Assembly: GCA_002104905.1 (NCBI GenBank)
Contig: MCFE01000886.1
Span: 1-28,321 of the forward strand
Reading direction: 5' to 3'
Length of the DNA: 28,321 nt
DNA from: Basidiobolus meristosporus CBS 931.73
Taxonomy: Eukaryota; Basidiobolomycota; Basidiobolomycetes; Basidiobolales; Basidiobolaceae
Below the pieces are notes generated by a model. The model was not told the origin of the DNA. It saw nothing but the letters and a program-made list of their open reading frames with translations, and ran no database searches. Shown one piece after another: positions 19,301-28,321 of the stretch. Within the stretch, counting starts at the first letter, position 1. Each line of letters opens with the position of its first letter. A program made the position numbers and the translations under genes.

Positions 19301-20164
19301 CTGCTCTTATGGTCCATACCAAGCTTGTGAGCTGGGGGAGGGGTTTTGTCTGGGTAGTACTAAAGATGAGTTGGAACTTGGTATAGAGACTATAATGACA
19401 GATTTGGATACTTATACAGTGGTATATTGGCATCAACCTGGTCTTATTGAAAAATACATGAAAACTGATGTGATTTTGAGTTCTCCATATATTACACATG
19501 ATTCATTTTGAATTGCACTGATACAGGTCAGTTCACATTAATTGCAGATTTCCTATTTGATTATAGACTTGTGAGTAAATCATCAAAAGAGTCACCAAAT
19601 TGTTGTTTGAGGATAATTTTTGTCTTGGATCTAATTGTCATGGATCAGATCACATCAATCTCAGATTTCCTATTTGATTATACACTTGTAAGTGAATCAT
19701 CAGTAAAATCACCAAGTCATTATTTGAAAATGATTTTTGCAACATACTGATGGGTTACATGGGAATTGATGAGGATTTAGTCATAATGCATGGAAAATTG
19801 GATAAATTAAGCTGATTGCGCTAAATCAATTCATATCACCTCTACCCAATCTTGTATCAGTTCTAATATGACTTACTCATTTGAATGGTCATTGTGTATC
19901 AATCCTATCACCACCACTGGATTTCCTTTTGACACATTAGAGGAGATCTGTACCAAGTACTGTGGATCATTTACTCCCATCTACTCAGCAAGATCCCTTG
20001 TTATGCTCCTCTGCTAGTACAAGAACTTCTGCCATACAAGGTTTCATCCCACCATCCATGGCAACAAATGTCCTGGAAGCTTTCATTCCCAGCTGACAGC
20101 AATGGAATATCACCTTGCAGAGGGTATGAGTGACTTAGAGCAAGCTTGGAATATCCAGCTCAGA
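19301..20164. other. Unassigned region with a 117-bp tandem repeat
   Basis: No mobile-element protein was recognised. Two consecutive short plus-strand frames (19284-19511 and 19508-19750) do not resemble anything I know. The second consists almost wholly of a tandem repeat. From 19750 to 20164 I see no feature. Confidence 0.35.
19511..19742 (+). repeat. 117-bp (39-codon) tandem repeat, two units
   Basis: CAGATTTCCTATTTGATTAT recurs at 19545 and 19662, and similarity extends on both sides. The offset is divisible by three. The plus frame (19508-19750) keeps ADFLFDYRLVSKSS and SDFLFDYTLVSESS in register. The units have diverged at several positions. Confidence 0.75.
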
Positions 20165-21440
20165 GTGTCCAATAGACATTCATATTTGAGAGTGTGCAAA
20201 GAGCTTTCTTAGCCACATTGCTTTTTTTGTAGCTTCACAGGCTGCTATATACCCTGCCTCTGTGGTAGAAAGTGCTGCAGTTGGTTGCTTTCTTGAATTC
20301 CATGAAGTTGCTCTTTTGCAGTAAAAAAAGGTGTATCCTGTGAAGGATTTTCTGTCTTCAAGATTTTGTCTGCAATCAGCATCAGAGCATCCCACAAGAT
20401 CCTGCTCTGAATCCTTATAAGTGTATCTTATGCAGATATCAGCAGTTCCTTTTAGGTATCTAAAAATCCGCTCAAGTGCTGCAATATGATCAGATCCATA
20501 GTTCTGATTATACTGGCTGACAACTCCCACTAACCCTAGCCCTAAATTGTATTGTAAGCAGGCATCAGCTGTTCCTTTTAGATATCCAAAAATCTGCTTG
20601 ACTGCTGCTATATGCTCAGATCCATAGTTCTGATTATGTTGGCCAACAACTCCCACTGAATATGAGATATCCGGACATGTTCCAAGCATGATATACATCA
20701 GACTGCCTACCATAGATTGATAAGGAAAGTCAGGGCTTTCAGATGGCTCCAAGATCTCTTGATTTGGCTGAGTTATGACCAAACTAAGGTTTGTCTCCAT
20801 AGGGGTAGCTGCCAGTTTACAGACTTCCATATGGTACTACTTTTGTCAATCTTGAATATACTTGGATTGGCTTAGGGTGATAGTGTGGGTACTTCTGTTC
20901 ATGGAGAACCTGGTCCCTAAGCAGTAACTGAGTTCTCCTAGATTGGACATCTTGAACTCCTTAGATAAGCTGGATTTAGTCTCTTCTGATGTTGCTAGGT
21001 TATTGGCAGCTATAATATGATCATCCACATGCAGAGCAAATAGAACTGGATTTGCTCTATGTGGCTTATAGTATATACTATAGTCAGCATTACTTCTTTC
21101 AAAACTCAGAGATTTTAGATAAGAATTTATCTTGCAATTCCAGGCTCTTGGTGATTGTTTGGGACCATACACACACTTTTTGAGCTTGCAGACCAAATGG
21201 GGCTATCTTGGTCAACAAACCCATTAGGGTTGTCTGTATATATGTCCTGATCAAGTTCTTAATTCAAAAATGCAGCTTTTACATCCATTTGATCAATAAA
21301 AAACTTGTATTTGGCTGCAATAGCCAGTATGAATTGGATGAAATTAAACTTAGCTACCAGTGCAAAAGTCTCAGTATAGTCAAGTATTTTGTTTGAGAGT
21401 ATCCTTTGGCCATAAGTTTTTTTCTGTACCTTTTGATTGT
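20165..21440 (-). pseudogene. Copia-3 reverse transcriptase and RNase H
   Basis: The minus strand carries Ty1/copia RT. LKKCVYGPKQSPRAW (about 21140-21190) is followed by FALHVDDHIIAANNL, in which the two catalytic Asp codons are intact (21020-21025). YCLGTRFSMNR and ITLSQSKYIQD come next. Then come the copia connection block (PYQSMVGSLMYI, RPDIS-like CPDISYSV) and RNase H (YLKGTADICIRY, GCSDADCRQN, RKSFTGYTFF, SRKQPTAALSTTEAGYIAAC). It ends near LRKLFAHSQI at 20180, before the DNQ block of RNase H. Several stops lie in 21200-21440. A 126-bp tandem duplication is present near 20432-20660. Confidence 0.9.
20432..20660 (-). repeat. 126-bp tandem duplication in copia-3 RNase H region
   Basis: Two units start at plus 20432 and 20558. 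The protein reads HNQNYGSEHIAAVKQIFGYL and YNQNYGSDHIAALERIFRYL in tandem, each followed by KGTAD. The frame is kept (42 codons) but the units differ at many bases, so the duplication is old. Confidence 0.85.
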
Positions 21441-22308
21441 ACCATCAGGCTTTTATTTTGTCTTAAAGACCCATCTGCATCCAATTGATTTTTGGTTGAT
21501 TGGTATTATGACCAAGTCCCTAATTTGATTTTCCATCAGGGCCTGATATTCTTCAGTCATTGCAGATCTCCAAAATTTTGTCTGAGGGCTATTTAGTGCC
21601 TCTTTTACAGTCTGGGGTTCATCAATATTTATTTGGGCTATTTCTTGTCCAATTGGATATCTAGGCATTTGATACTGGAATGCTCACTTTGGGGATATTC
21701 CTGGGCACTGTTTCAGGCTGAACCAAGGTTATAGAGTCCTCTGGAGTGAAAAAACATTAGTGCTTTGCTCTGATTCAATCCTGACATTTGGTGGACTTGA
21801 GATCAGATTTTTGTCATCATCTGGTATCATTTTTTGTGAGAATTTTGTATTTTCATTGGAGAACATATCTTGGGACTTGATAAGCTTCATTGTGTTGGTA
21901 TTGTAGTGTCTGTATGCTTTACTCTCATTACAGTTGCCCAAAAATACGTATTTTACACTTGTTGGCTCATATTTTGACTGATTTCTGGGCAGTTTCTTGA
22001 CATATGCTGTACAATCAAGTATTCATAGATGTTCTGCACTTAGTCTGTATCCATACCATGCTTCAAATGGAATAGAATCACAAAGTAATCTGTTGCAACT
22101 TCTATTTTTATGGTATACAGCTGTAGCAACTGGTTCCACCCAAGAATCATAGGATAATTTTTGACCATGGATCATAGATCTTGCTATATCTATTATTGAT
22201 CTGTTTGCATGTTCAGCTACTCCATTTTACTGTGAGGAGTATGGTTCAGTAGTCTCTTACTTTATCCCATGAATTTGGCAGAAGTGGATGAGAGTTTTGA
22301 GGTGTATT
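21441..22308 (-). pseudogene. Copia-3 integrase tail and RT entry region
   Basis: From 22308 downward the minus strand reads the end of a copia integrase. NGVAEHANRSIIDIARSM supplies the last acidic residue of the DDE set. FEAWYG-like and VFLGNCNESKAYR blocks follow, then the integrase-RT linker. RT begins with TVKEALNSPQTKFWRSAMTE and DLVIIPINQKSIGCRWVFKT. Several stops and shifts are present at about 21680-22080. The upstream half of the integrase is cut off at 22308, exactly where the gypsy-D LTR begins. Confidence 0.85.
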
Positions 22309-22676
22309 TGTTATGATTTGCCACTTGAATGATTAAGTTAGATCAGTTTTTAGTCAAATCAATTAGCATATGTTTAAGTTATCAGTATATCAGTAGTATC
22401 TATCAAATCAGTAGCATTATTCAGCAAATGAATCAGCAGATCCTTTTCAGACAGAAATAGATATATTAAGTAGGATCTTATTGGGTGATGATGATGCAAT
22501 CAAATGAGTCATCAGCCACAACCTACATTAGGAAATACAATTAGTCAGCAATTGATCTGGCAAAATGTATATAAGGAGCTGCTGGTACCTCAATAAAGAT
22601 CAGTTCAAGTTTTAGTGAATACAATGCTAGCTAAACTCCCTATTCCTCTACAACTCTTATACCAAGACCTGTAACA
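22309..22676 (+). mobile_element. Gypsy-D 5' LTR (368 bp), inserted in copia-3
   Basis: It starts TGTTATGATTTGCC and ends CTGTAACA, with inverted ends TGTTA/TAACA. TATATAAG lies at 22568-22575. A primer-binding site follows at once. The left flank is copia-3 integrase ending in GTATT (22304-22308), which should be repeated after the 3' LTR outside the window. Confidence 0.85.
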
Positions 22677-22677
22677 T

Positions 22678-22694
22678 TGGTGGCAGCAATAACC
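22678..22694 (+). other. Gypsy-D primer-binding site
   Basis: TGGTGGCAGCAATAACC begins one base after the LTR end. This is the usual place for a tRNA primer-binding site; the tRNA was not identified. Confidence 0.6.
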
Positions 22695-22734
22695 AGAGAC
22701 CTCCCTCCTGAAGAAAGAAGAAGCCTCCCTCAAG

Positions 22735-23569
22735 ATGTCCAAAAATCAAGAATGGAAGAATGCTATGCAGCAAATCCTGGCCTAACAGCAACAGTTACTC
22801 CAGATCCTTAGCCAGCAACAACAAGGAATGACTACCAAGGCCCAAAGCCAGCAAAACCCTGTCAAGCGCTACTTTAGTGTGAAAGTCAACCGGTACCATG
22901 GTAGAGTCAATGAAAACCTCTGAGCTTGGCTCTTCCAGATTGAAGAAGCTTTCAAGGCTAAGGAAATTGCTCCAGAAAGCAAGTTACATTTTGCAGCCTC
23001 TTACCTGGCAGATGAAGGTTTACAGTGGTATCACAACAAGATCAGGTTATCCACCATGATGGGACGCTCTACAATCTCTACCTGGGATGAGTTTGTGTTG
23101 GAAATTCAGGATGCCTTTGAACCCCCACACCAACCAACACTACTAAGAAGAAAGTTGAAGACACTCAGACAGAAAGGAATGGTACAAGAGTACATCTACA
23201 AATATAGGTGTCTACTTGGACAAATTGAAAGAATGGCCCCTCTGGGTCAAGTTGAATACCTTATTGATGGGTTAAAAGAAAGAACTTGTAAGGAAGTGAA
23301 TTATTGAAGAACTCAGACTATTGAGGAAGCCATCAGATTACCATTGAATATGACTTAGCTATGTTTGGAGTTGGGAAGCCAACAGTGACTAATCACAGAG
23401 GCTACAATCACTATCAAAGAAAACAATCCAAAGCAGTGCCAATGGAAATAGATGCTATACAGAAGAATCCTACCTCAGAAGAATGTAAGAAGAAAGGACT
23501 TTGCTTGAATTGCCACCAGCAGGGACATAATGCAAAGTACTGCCCTCAGAGAAGAAATGGACATAAACC
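22735..23569 (+). pseudogene. Gypsy-D gag, cut by copia-1
   Basis: ATG 22735 starts a Gln-rich leader, then a capsid domain with YFSVKVNRYHGRVNENL, WLFQIEEAFKAKEIAPESKL and DEGLQWYHNKIR. A TWDEFVLEIQDAFEPPHQP block follows, then a basic region. A retroviral-type zinc knuckle is complete (CLNCHQQGHNAKYC, C-x2-C-x4-H-x4-C, near 23505-23550). It binds RNA in Gag proteins. Stops at 22783, 22921 and 23305 and a frameshift before 23361 inactivate it. The gene is broken at 23569 by the copia-1 LTR. Protease and pol must lie beyond the window. Confidence 0.87.
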
Positions 23570-23938
23570 TGTTGAAATATTGGACTATTTGATATCATTC
23601 AGCAGCTAAAAATTTACTTAACAGTTCTAGACTAGTCTTAGTCACTGTACAACTCATTTACTGCCTTAACTTGGCCACTTTCTCCTGATATATGATCTTA
23701 TGATTATTCCCCTATAGTCAGGATCAAATTAGCACTATTACCAAACATTATGTACTAACCCTGAAGCTGTTACAGAATGCTCCTGAATATTGAGAAACCC
23801 TCCCTACTTAGTGTTACAGCTGTATTACTTCTACAAAGGTATAAATACTTAGCTTCTTTATGATTAAACAACATTTTAACTATTATCACTATTTCTTGAT
23901 AAGTTCCTTATATCCAAATCACTTCTTAAATTGCAACA
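23570..23938 (+). mobile_element. Copia-1 5' LTR (369 bp), inserted in gypsy-D gag
   Basis: It runs from TGTTGAAATATTGG to AATTGCAACA (TGTTG/CAACA inverted ends). TATAAATA lies at 23840-23847. A second copy of identical length lies at 26196-26564 and differs at about 18 positions by my hand count. The left flank is AAACC (23565-23569). Confidence 0.93.
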
Positions 23939-23951
23939 GGTTATGAGCCCC
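23939..23951 (+). other. Copia-1 primer-binding site (half-tRNA type)
   Basis: GGTTATGAGCCCC abuts the LTR. Its reverse complement, GGGGCTCATAACC, matches the anticodon arm of initiator tRNA-Met (GGGCUCAUAACC) rather than a tRNA 3' end. This is the copia-style primer made from a cleaved 5' tRNA half. The same site occurs at 26565-26577. Confidence 0.75.
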
Positions 23952-23974
23952 AATTGCCTTAATCTATTCTAAAG

Positions 23975-26195
23975 ATGACTTCTACCTGCAAACAAAGCAA
24001 TACCAACATCTTTCCTGTAAAGGAGAGGTTTGATCGGAAGAACTACAGACTTTGGAGAATCAAGATGCAGATCCACCTTGAGGACAGACAGCTCTGGAAC
24101 ATAGTAACAGGAAAGGAAGTTGAGCCCAAAGGAACAGCAGAAGATGTGGAGAAGTTTTAAGAGAAGGAGAGAAAGGCCTTCAATGCCATATGCATCAATG
24201 TGCAAGACTCCTTCATTGGACAAATCCATGCCTCAAATACTGCCAAAGCAGCATGGGAATCCTTAGAGAAGATCTTTAGAGCAAAGTCAGTATCAAGCAA
24301 GCTTTATTTGAAACAAAAGTTCTTCAATATGAGAAAAAAGCCAGATGATGACATGCTACTACTCATTACCAGAATGGAGACACTTGCAGAAGAACTTTAC
24401 AGTATTAATGCTGGTGTAGATGATGAAGAAAAGATACTCTGTCTGCTTTGCAGCCTCCCAGACAAGTATGAGCCACTCATACTTACTTTTAAAAGCAGAG
24501 AAGACTACTTGACTTTAGACTATGTCAAAGGACAACTTCTCCATGAAGAACTCAGACATAATGATCAAGCAGAGAAAATTGAAGATAATGCTTTATTCAG
24601 TTCAGAAAGGCATACAGAAAAGAAGGGAAAGCAACAAAACCAAAGAAAACCTGGCTGCTGTAACTACTGTAAAAAGCCAGGACACTGGGCAAGAGAATGC
24701 AAGAAGAAACAAGCAGACAAAAAACAGAAACTAGAGCAGGTAAACCATATAACTACTGATGAACAGTTATTTGTAACTGTACAAGAGAGTGCAAGTAACC
24801 AAAGTAATGAATGGTATATTGACTCTGGAGCATCACAGCATATTTGTGGTATAAAGGATTGGTTCAGCAACTTAAAGACTATTCCCGTAAGAAAGGTTTA
24901 TCTGGGAGATAACTCTGCATTGGAAGCTACCGCCAGTGGGTCTATACAAATAAATATGAGTGATAACTCAGGGGCAACAACCGCAAAACTGACTGACGTA
25001 CTCTATGTACCTGGAATAGCTAAGAACCTACTCTCAGTCAGTAAAGCAACTACTCAGGGACTGAAATTTGTTTTTACTAAGCTGACCTGCTCAATATTGA
25101 GTGAACAGAAAATGAGCCAATTGGTGAAAAATCAGCTTGTTTTGGGCCTAAAATACTTGATTCCAATCAAATTGAATGTTTGTAAGGGATGTCCATATGG
25201 CAAACAAGCTAGGCAACATTTCAAGAGCTTAGAAGGCATCAACACCACCAAAATATTGGCTATTGTACACTCAGACATATGTGGCCCCATGAGAAAACTG
25301 TCCTTTGGAGCCAAGAGATATTTTATAACATTTATTGATGACAAGACAAGATATACATGGGTGTACTTCCTCAAAACAAAGGATGAAGCTTTAGAGACAT
25401 TTAAGCACTTCAAGAACATGGCAGAAACACAAACTGGGTGTAATTTGAAGGTACTACAAAGTGACAATGGAGGATAATACTGCTCAAAGGAGTTTGCAAA
25501 ATACTGCTTGTCTACTGGTATACTTCAACAGACCACAGTTCCTCATACTCCACAGCAAAATGAAGTAGCAGAACGCGCAAATAGAACAATAGTAGAGATG
25601 GGAAGATCTATGCTACATGATAAGGGAATGGACTACAAGTTTTGAGCTAAATCTGATGTCACCGCTGTATACATCAAGAACAGATGCCCAAAAACAGCAC
25701 TGTGTGATTCTACACCCTTTGAAGCATATACAGGCAAAAAACCAGATCTCCAGCACCTCAGGATCTTTGGCAGTGATGCTTTTTATCACATCCCTGACAA
25801 AAAACGCTCAAAGTTGGAACCAAAGAGTAGAAAAGGGATCTCTCTTGGGTATTGTGAAGATACTAAAGGGTATAGAGTGTATGATGGCAAAATTCAGAGG
25901 CTGATCAAGAGCAGGGATGTTGTATTTCAGGAGAATTCAGATCAGAAAGCCACAGAAATCATTGGCCAGCTGCCTGATGATGCAATCAACACAAATGAAG
26001 AAGATACATACCAAATCCAGCCAGAGATGAAAGATACTTCTACCAGTGCCAGATCAGAACAGATTATCCCAGTTAGGAGATCTACCAGAATAAGAAATGC
26101 CCCTGGATCCTGGTGGCAGACATTCAATGATCATGAAGAAGCTCATCTTGCCTAATGTGCCAAACCTTGGAATCTGGAATAGGCAATGCAAGGTC
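23975..26195 (+). pseudogene. Copia-1 gag-protease-integrase, broken in RT
   Basis: ATG 23975 begins a Ty1/copia polyprotein. The Gag has NYRLWRIKMQIHLEDRQLWN and a zinc knuckle CNYCKKPGHWAREC (24650-24700). The protease has WYIDSGASQHICG with its Asp intact. Integrase has VHSDICGPM, LQSDNGG and ERANRTIVEM, then the FLGY-like ISLGYCEDTKGYRVYDGKIQ block and the RRSTRIRN linker to RT. Defects are TAA at 24158-24160, TAA at 25475-25477 and TGA at 25643-25645. A 147-bp in-frame deletion at about 25104 removes WHRRLGH of the integrase zinc-binding domain. After a stop at 26153 the RT entry block (AKPWNLE, AMQG) can just be read before the copia-2 LTR cuts it at 26196. Confidence 0.92.
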
Positions 26196-26564
26196 TGTTG
26201 AAATATTGGACTATTTGGTATCATTCAGCAGCTAAAAATTTACTTAACAATTCTAGGCTAGTCTTAGTCAGTGTAGGACTCATTTACTGCCTTAACTTTG
26301 CCACTTTCTCCAGATATATGATCTTATGATTATTCCCCTATAGTCAGGATCAAATTAGCACTATTACCAAACATTATGTACTGACCCTGAAACTGTTACA
26401 GAATGCTCCTGAATATTGAGAAACCCTCCCTACTTAGTGTTGCAGCTGTATTACTTCTACAAAGGTATAAATACTGAGCTTCTTTATGAATAAACAGCAG
26501 TTCAACTATTATCACTATTTCTTGATAAGTTCTTTACATCCAAATCACTTCTTAAATTGCAACA
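26196..26564 (+). mobile_element. Copia-2 5' LTR (369 bp), inserted in copia-1 RT
   Basis: It has the same family and length as the copia-1 LTR, with TATAAATA at 26466-26473. The left flank is copia-1 RT entry sequence ending AGGTC (26191-26195). About 5% divergence from the copia-1 LTR fits two separate insertions rather than the two LTRs of one recent element. Confidence 0.93.
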
Positions 26565-26577
26565 GGTTATGAGCCCC
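26565..26577 (+). other. Copia-2 primer-binding site (half-tRNA type)
   Basis: GGTTATGAGCCCC directly after the LTR, identical to the copia-1 site and complementary to the anticodon arm of initiator tRNA-Met. Confidence 0.75.
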
Positions 26578-26600
26578 AATTGCCTTAATCTATTCTAAAG

Positions 26601-28321
26601 ATGACTTCTACCAGCAAACAAAGCAATACCAACATCTTCCCTGTAAAGGAGAGGTTTGATGGGAAGAACTACAGACTTTGGAGAATCAAGATGCAGATCC
26701 ACCTTGAGGAAAGAAAGCTTTGGAACATAGTAACAGGAAAGGAAGTTGAGCCCAAAGGAACAGCAGAAGATGTGGAGAAGTTTCAAGAGAAGGAGAGAAA
26801 GGCCTTCAATGCAATATGCATCAATGTGCAAGACTCCTTCATTGGACAAATCCATGCCTCAAATACTGCCAAAGCAGCATGGGAATCCTTAGAGAAGATC
26901 TTTAGAGCAAAGTCAGTATCAAGCAAGCTTTATTTGAAACGAAAGTTCTTCAACATGAGAAAAAAGCCAGATGATGACATGCTACAACTCATTACCAGAA
27001 TGGAGACACTTGCAGAAGAACTTTACAGTATTAATGCTGGTGTAGATGATGAAGAAAAGATACTCTGTCTGCTTTGCAGCCTACCAGACGAGTATGAGCC
27101 ACTCATACTTTCTTTTGAAAGCAGAGAAGACAACTTGACTTTAGACTATGTCAAAGGAAGACTTCTCCATGAAGAACTCAGACGTAATGATCAAGCAGAG
27201 AAAATTGAAGATAATGCTTTATTCAGCTCAGAAAGGCATACAGAAAAGAAGGGAAAGCAACAAAACCGAAGAAAACCTGGCTGCTGTAACTACTGTAAGA
27301 AGCCAGGACACTGGGCAAGAGAATGCAAGAAGAAACAAGCAGACGAAAAACAGAAACTAGAGCAGGCAAACCATATAACTACTGATGAACAGCTATTTGT
27401 CACTGTACAAGAGAGTGCAAGTAACCGAAGTAATGAATGGTATATTGACTCTGGAGCATCACAGCATATTTGTGGTATAAAGGATTGGTTCAGCAACTTA
27501 AAGACTATTCCCGTAAGAAAGGTTTATCTGGGAGATAACTCTGCATTGGAAGCTACCGCCAGTGGGTCTATACAACTAAATATGAGTGATAACTCAGGGG
27601 CAACAACAGCAAAACTGACTGACGTACTCTATGTACCTGGAATAGCTAAGAACCTACTCTCAGTCAGTAAAGCAACTACTCAGGGACTGAAATTTGTTTT
27701 TACTAAGCTGAGCTGCTCAATATTGAGTGAAAATGGACAAAAATTAGCTTTGGGAATCAGAGATCACAATATATACAAGTTACAATGCAAGATCATTGTA
27801 CCTGAGTATGTCAACATTGCTGAAACTGATGAAACCAACTGGGAGACGTGGCATAGGAGGCTAGGACACATAGGGGAACAGAAAATGAGCCAATTGGTGA
27901 AAAATCAGCTTGTTTTGGGCCTAAAATACTCAATTCCGATCAAATTGAATGTTTGTAAGGGATGTTCATATGGCAAACAAGCTAGGCAACGTTTCAAGAG
28001 CTCAGAAGGCATCAATACTCACCTGAAATATTGGCTATTGTACACTCAGACATATGTGGCCCCATGAGAACACTGTCCTTTGGAACCAAGAGATACTTTA
28101 TGACGTTTATTGATGACAAGACAAGATATACATGGGTGTACTTCCTCAAAACAAAGGATGAAGCTTTAGAGACGTTTAAGCACTTCAAGAACATGGCAGA
28201 AACACAAACTGGGTGTAAATTGAAGGTACTACGAAGTGACAATGGAGGAGAATACTGCTCAAAGGAGTTTGCAAAATACTGCTTGTCTACTGGTATACTT
28301 CAACAGACCACAGTTCCTCAT
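26601..28321 (+). pseudogene. Copia-2 gag-pol, best preserved, runs off the window
   Basis: From ATG 26601 the frame stays open for 488 codons. It contains Gag (NYRLWRIKMQIHLEERKLWN), the CNYCKKPGHWAREC knuckle, and protease WYIDSGASQHICG (residues near 280-292). It then has the complete integrase zinc-binding domain, with WHRRLGHIGEQKM and CKGCSYGKQAR. Near 28015 a small indel relative to copia-1 shifts the frame and the frame ends at 28067. The integrase core continues in another frame with VHSDICGPM, FIDDKTRYTWVYFLKTKDEA and LRSDNGGEYCSKEF to the window edge. One indel in 1.7 kb is the only lesion seen, so this is the youngest element here. RT, RNase H and the 3' LTR should follow outside the window. 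Confidence 0.93.

Noticed and set aside
23570-26564. A single small non-autonomous copia element with LTRs at both ends and no RT.
   Set aside because: Reading enters the RT start before 26196 and is cut there. There is no polypurine tract before the second LTR, and the two LTRs differ by about 5%. A second full gag-pol follows the second LTR. Nested insertion explains all of this.
1-28321. tRNA or rRNA genes.
   Set aside because: No cloverleaf-like sequence or conserved rRNA segment was noticed on either strand. Only tRNA-complementary primer sites were found.

Overview
The window is a graveyard of transposable elements from a eukaryotic genome. It looks like a filamentous fungus, most likely a basidiomycete. 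The reasons are a Plavaka-type (CACTA-related, Tnp2) transposase remnant, fungal-style Ty3/gypsy and Ty1/copia elements with short LTRs, several solo LTRs, roughly 40% GC by eye and very few CpG dinucleotides. I see no intact gene, no rRNA or tRNA gene and no CRISPR. Every long reading frame is either a piece of a mobile element or an uncharacterised, decayed frame. Species cannot be named from this sequence.

Left part (1-7267). The 3' part of a long LTR (family C) enters from the left edge. It lies next to a minus-strand pseudogene of unknown function (copy 1, 606-1550). Gypsy-A follows on the plus strand: a 1,071-bp LTR (1551-2621), a primer-binding site, gag (split by a 349-bp solo LTR with a perfect 5-bp target duplication), protease, RT, RNase H and integrase. 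Gypsy-A stops inside the integrase near 7267.

Middle (7268-12233). Two decayed genes point away from each other. One is a nearly full-length Plavaka/Tnp2 transposase (minus, 9777 to about 7268). The other is an unrecognised gene (plus, 10000 to about 12230) with a coiled-coil-like N terminus and a 69-codon tandem repeat. Both ends of this block join truncated gypsy coding sequence directly.

Right of centre (12234-19300). Gypsy-B lies on the minus strand: LTR 16163-16565, gag, protease, RT and RNase H, truncated near 12234. A solo LTR of the gypsy-A family (14638-15716) splits its gag. Next comes a second, diverged copy of the unknown pseudogene (about 16790-19300). It is interrupted by a full 1,271-bp family-C solo LTR (17500-18770) flanked by ATTCT. 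The upstream half of this LTR carries an array of TAAAGGGG motifs.

Right end (19300-28321). An unassigned stretch with a 117-bp tandem repeat leads into a nested stack. Copia-3 (minus) is cut by gypsy-D (plus). Gypsy-D is cut by copia-1 (plus). Copia-1 is cut by copia-2 (plus), which runs off the window. Each step breaks an open coding region exactly at the TG of the next LTR, so the relative ages can be read directly. Copia-2 is the youngest and best preserved. CpG sites present in copia-2 are mostly CpA in the older copia-1, which agrees with that order.
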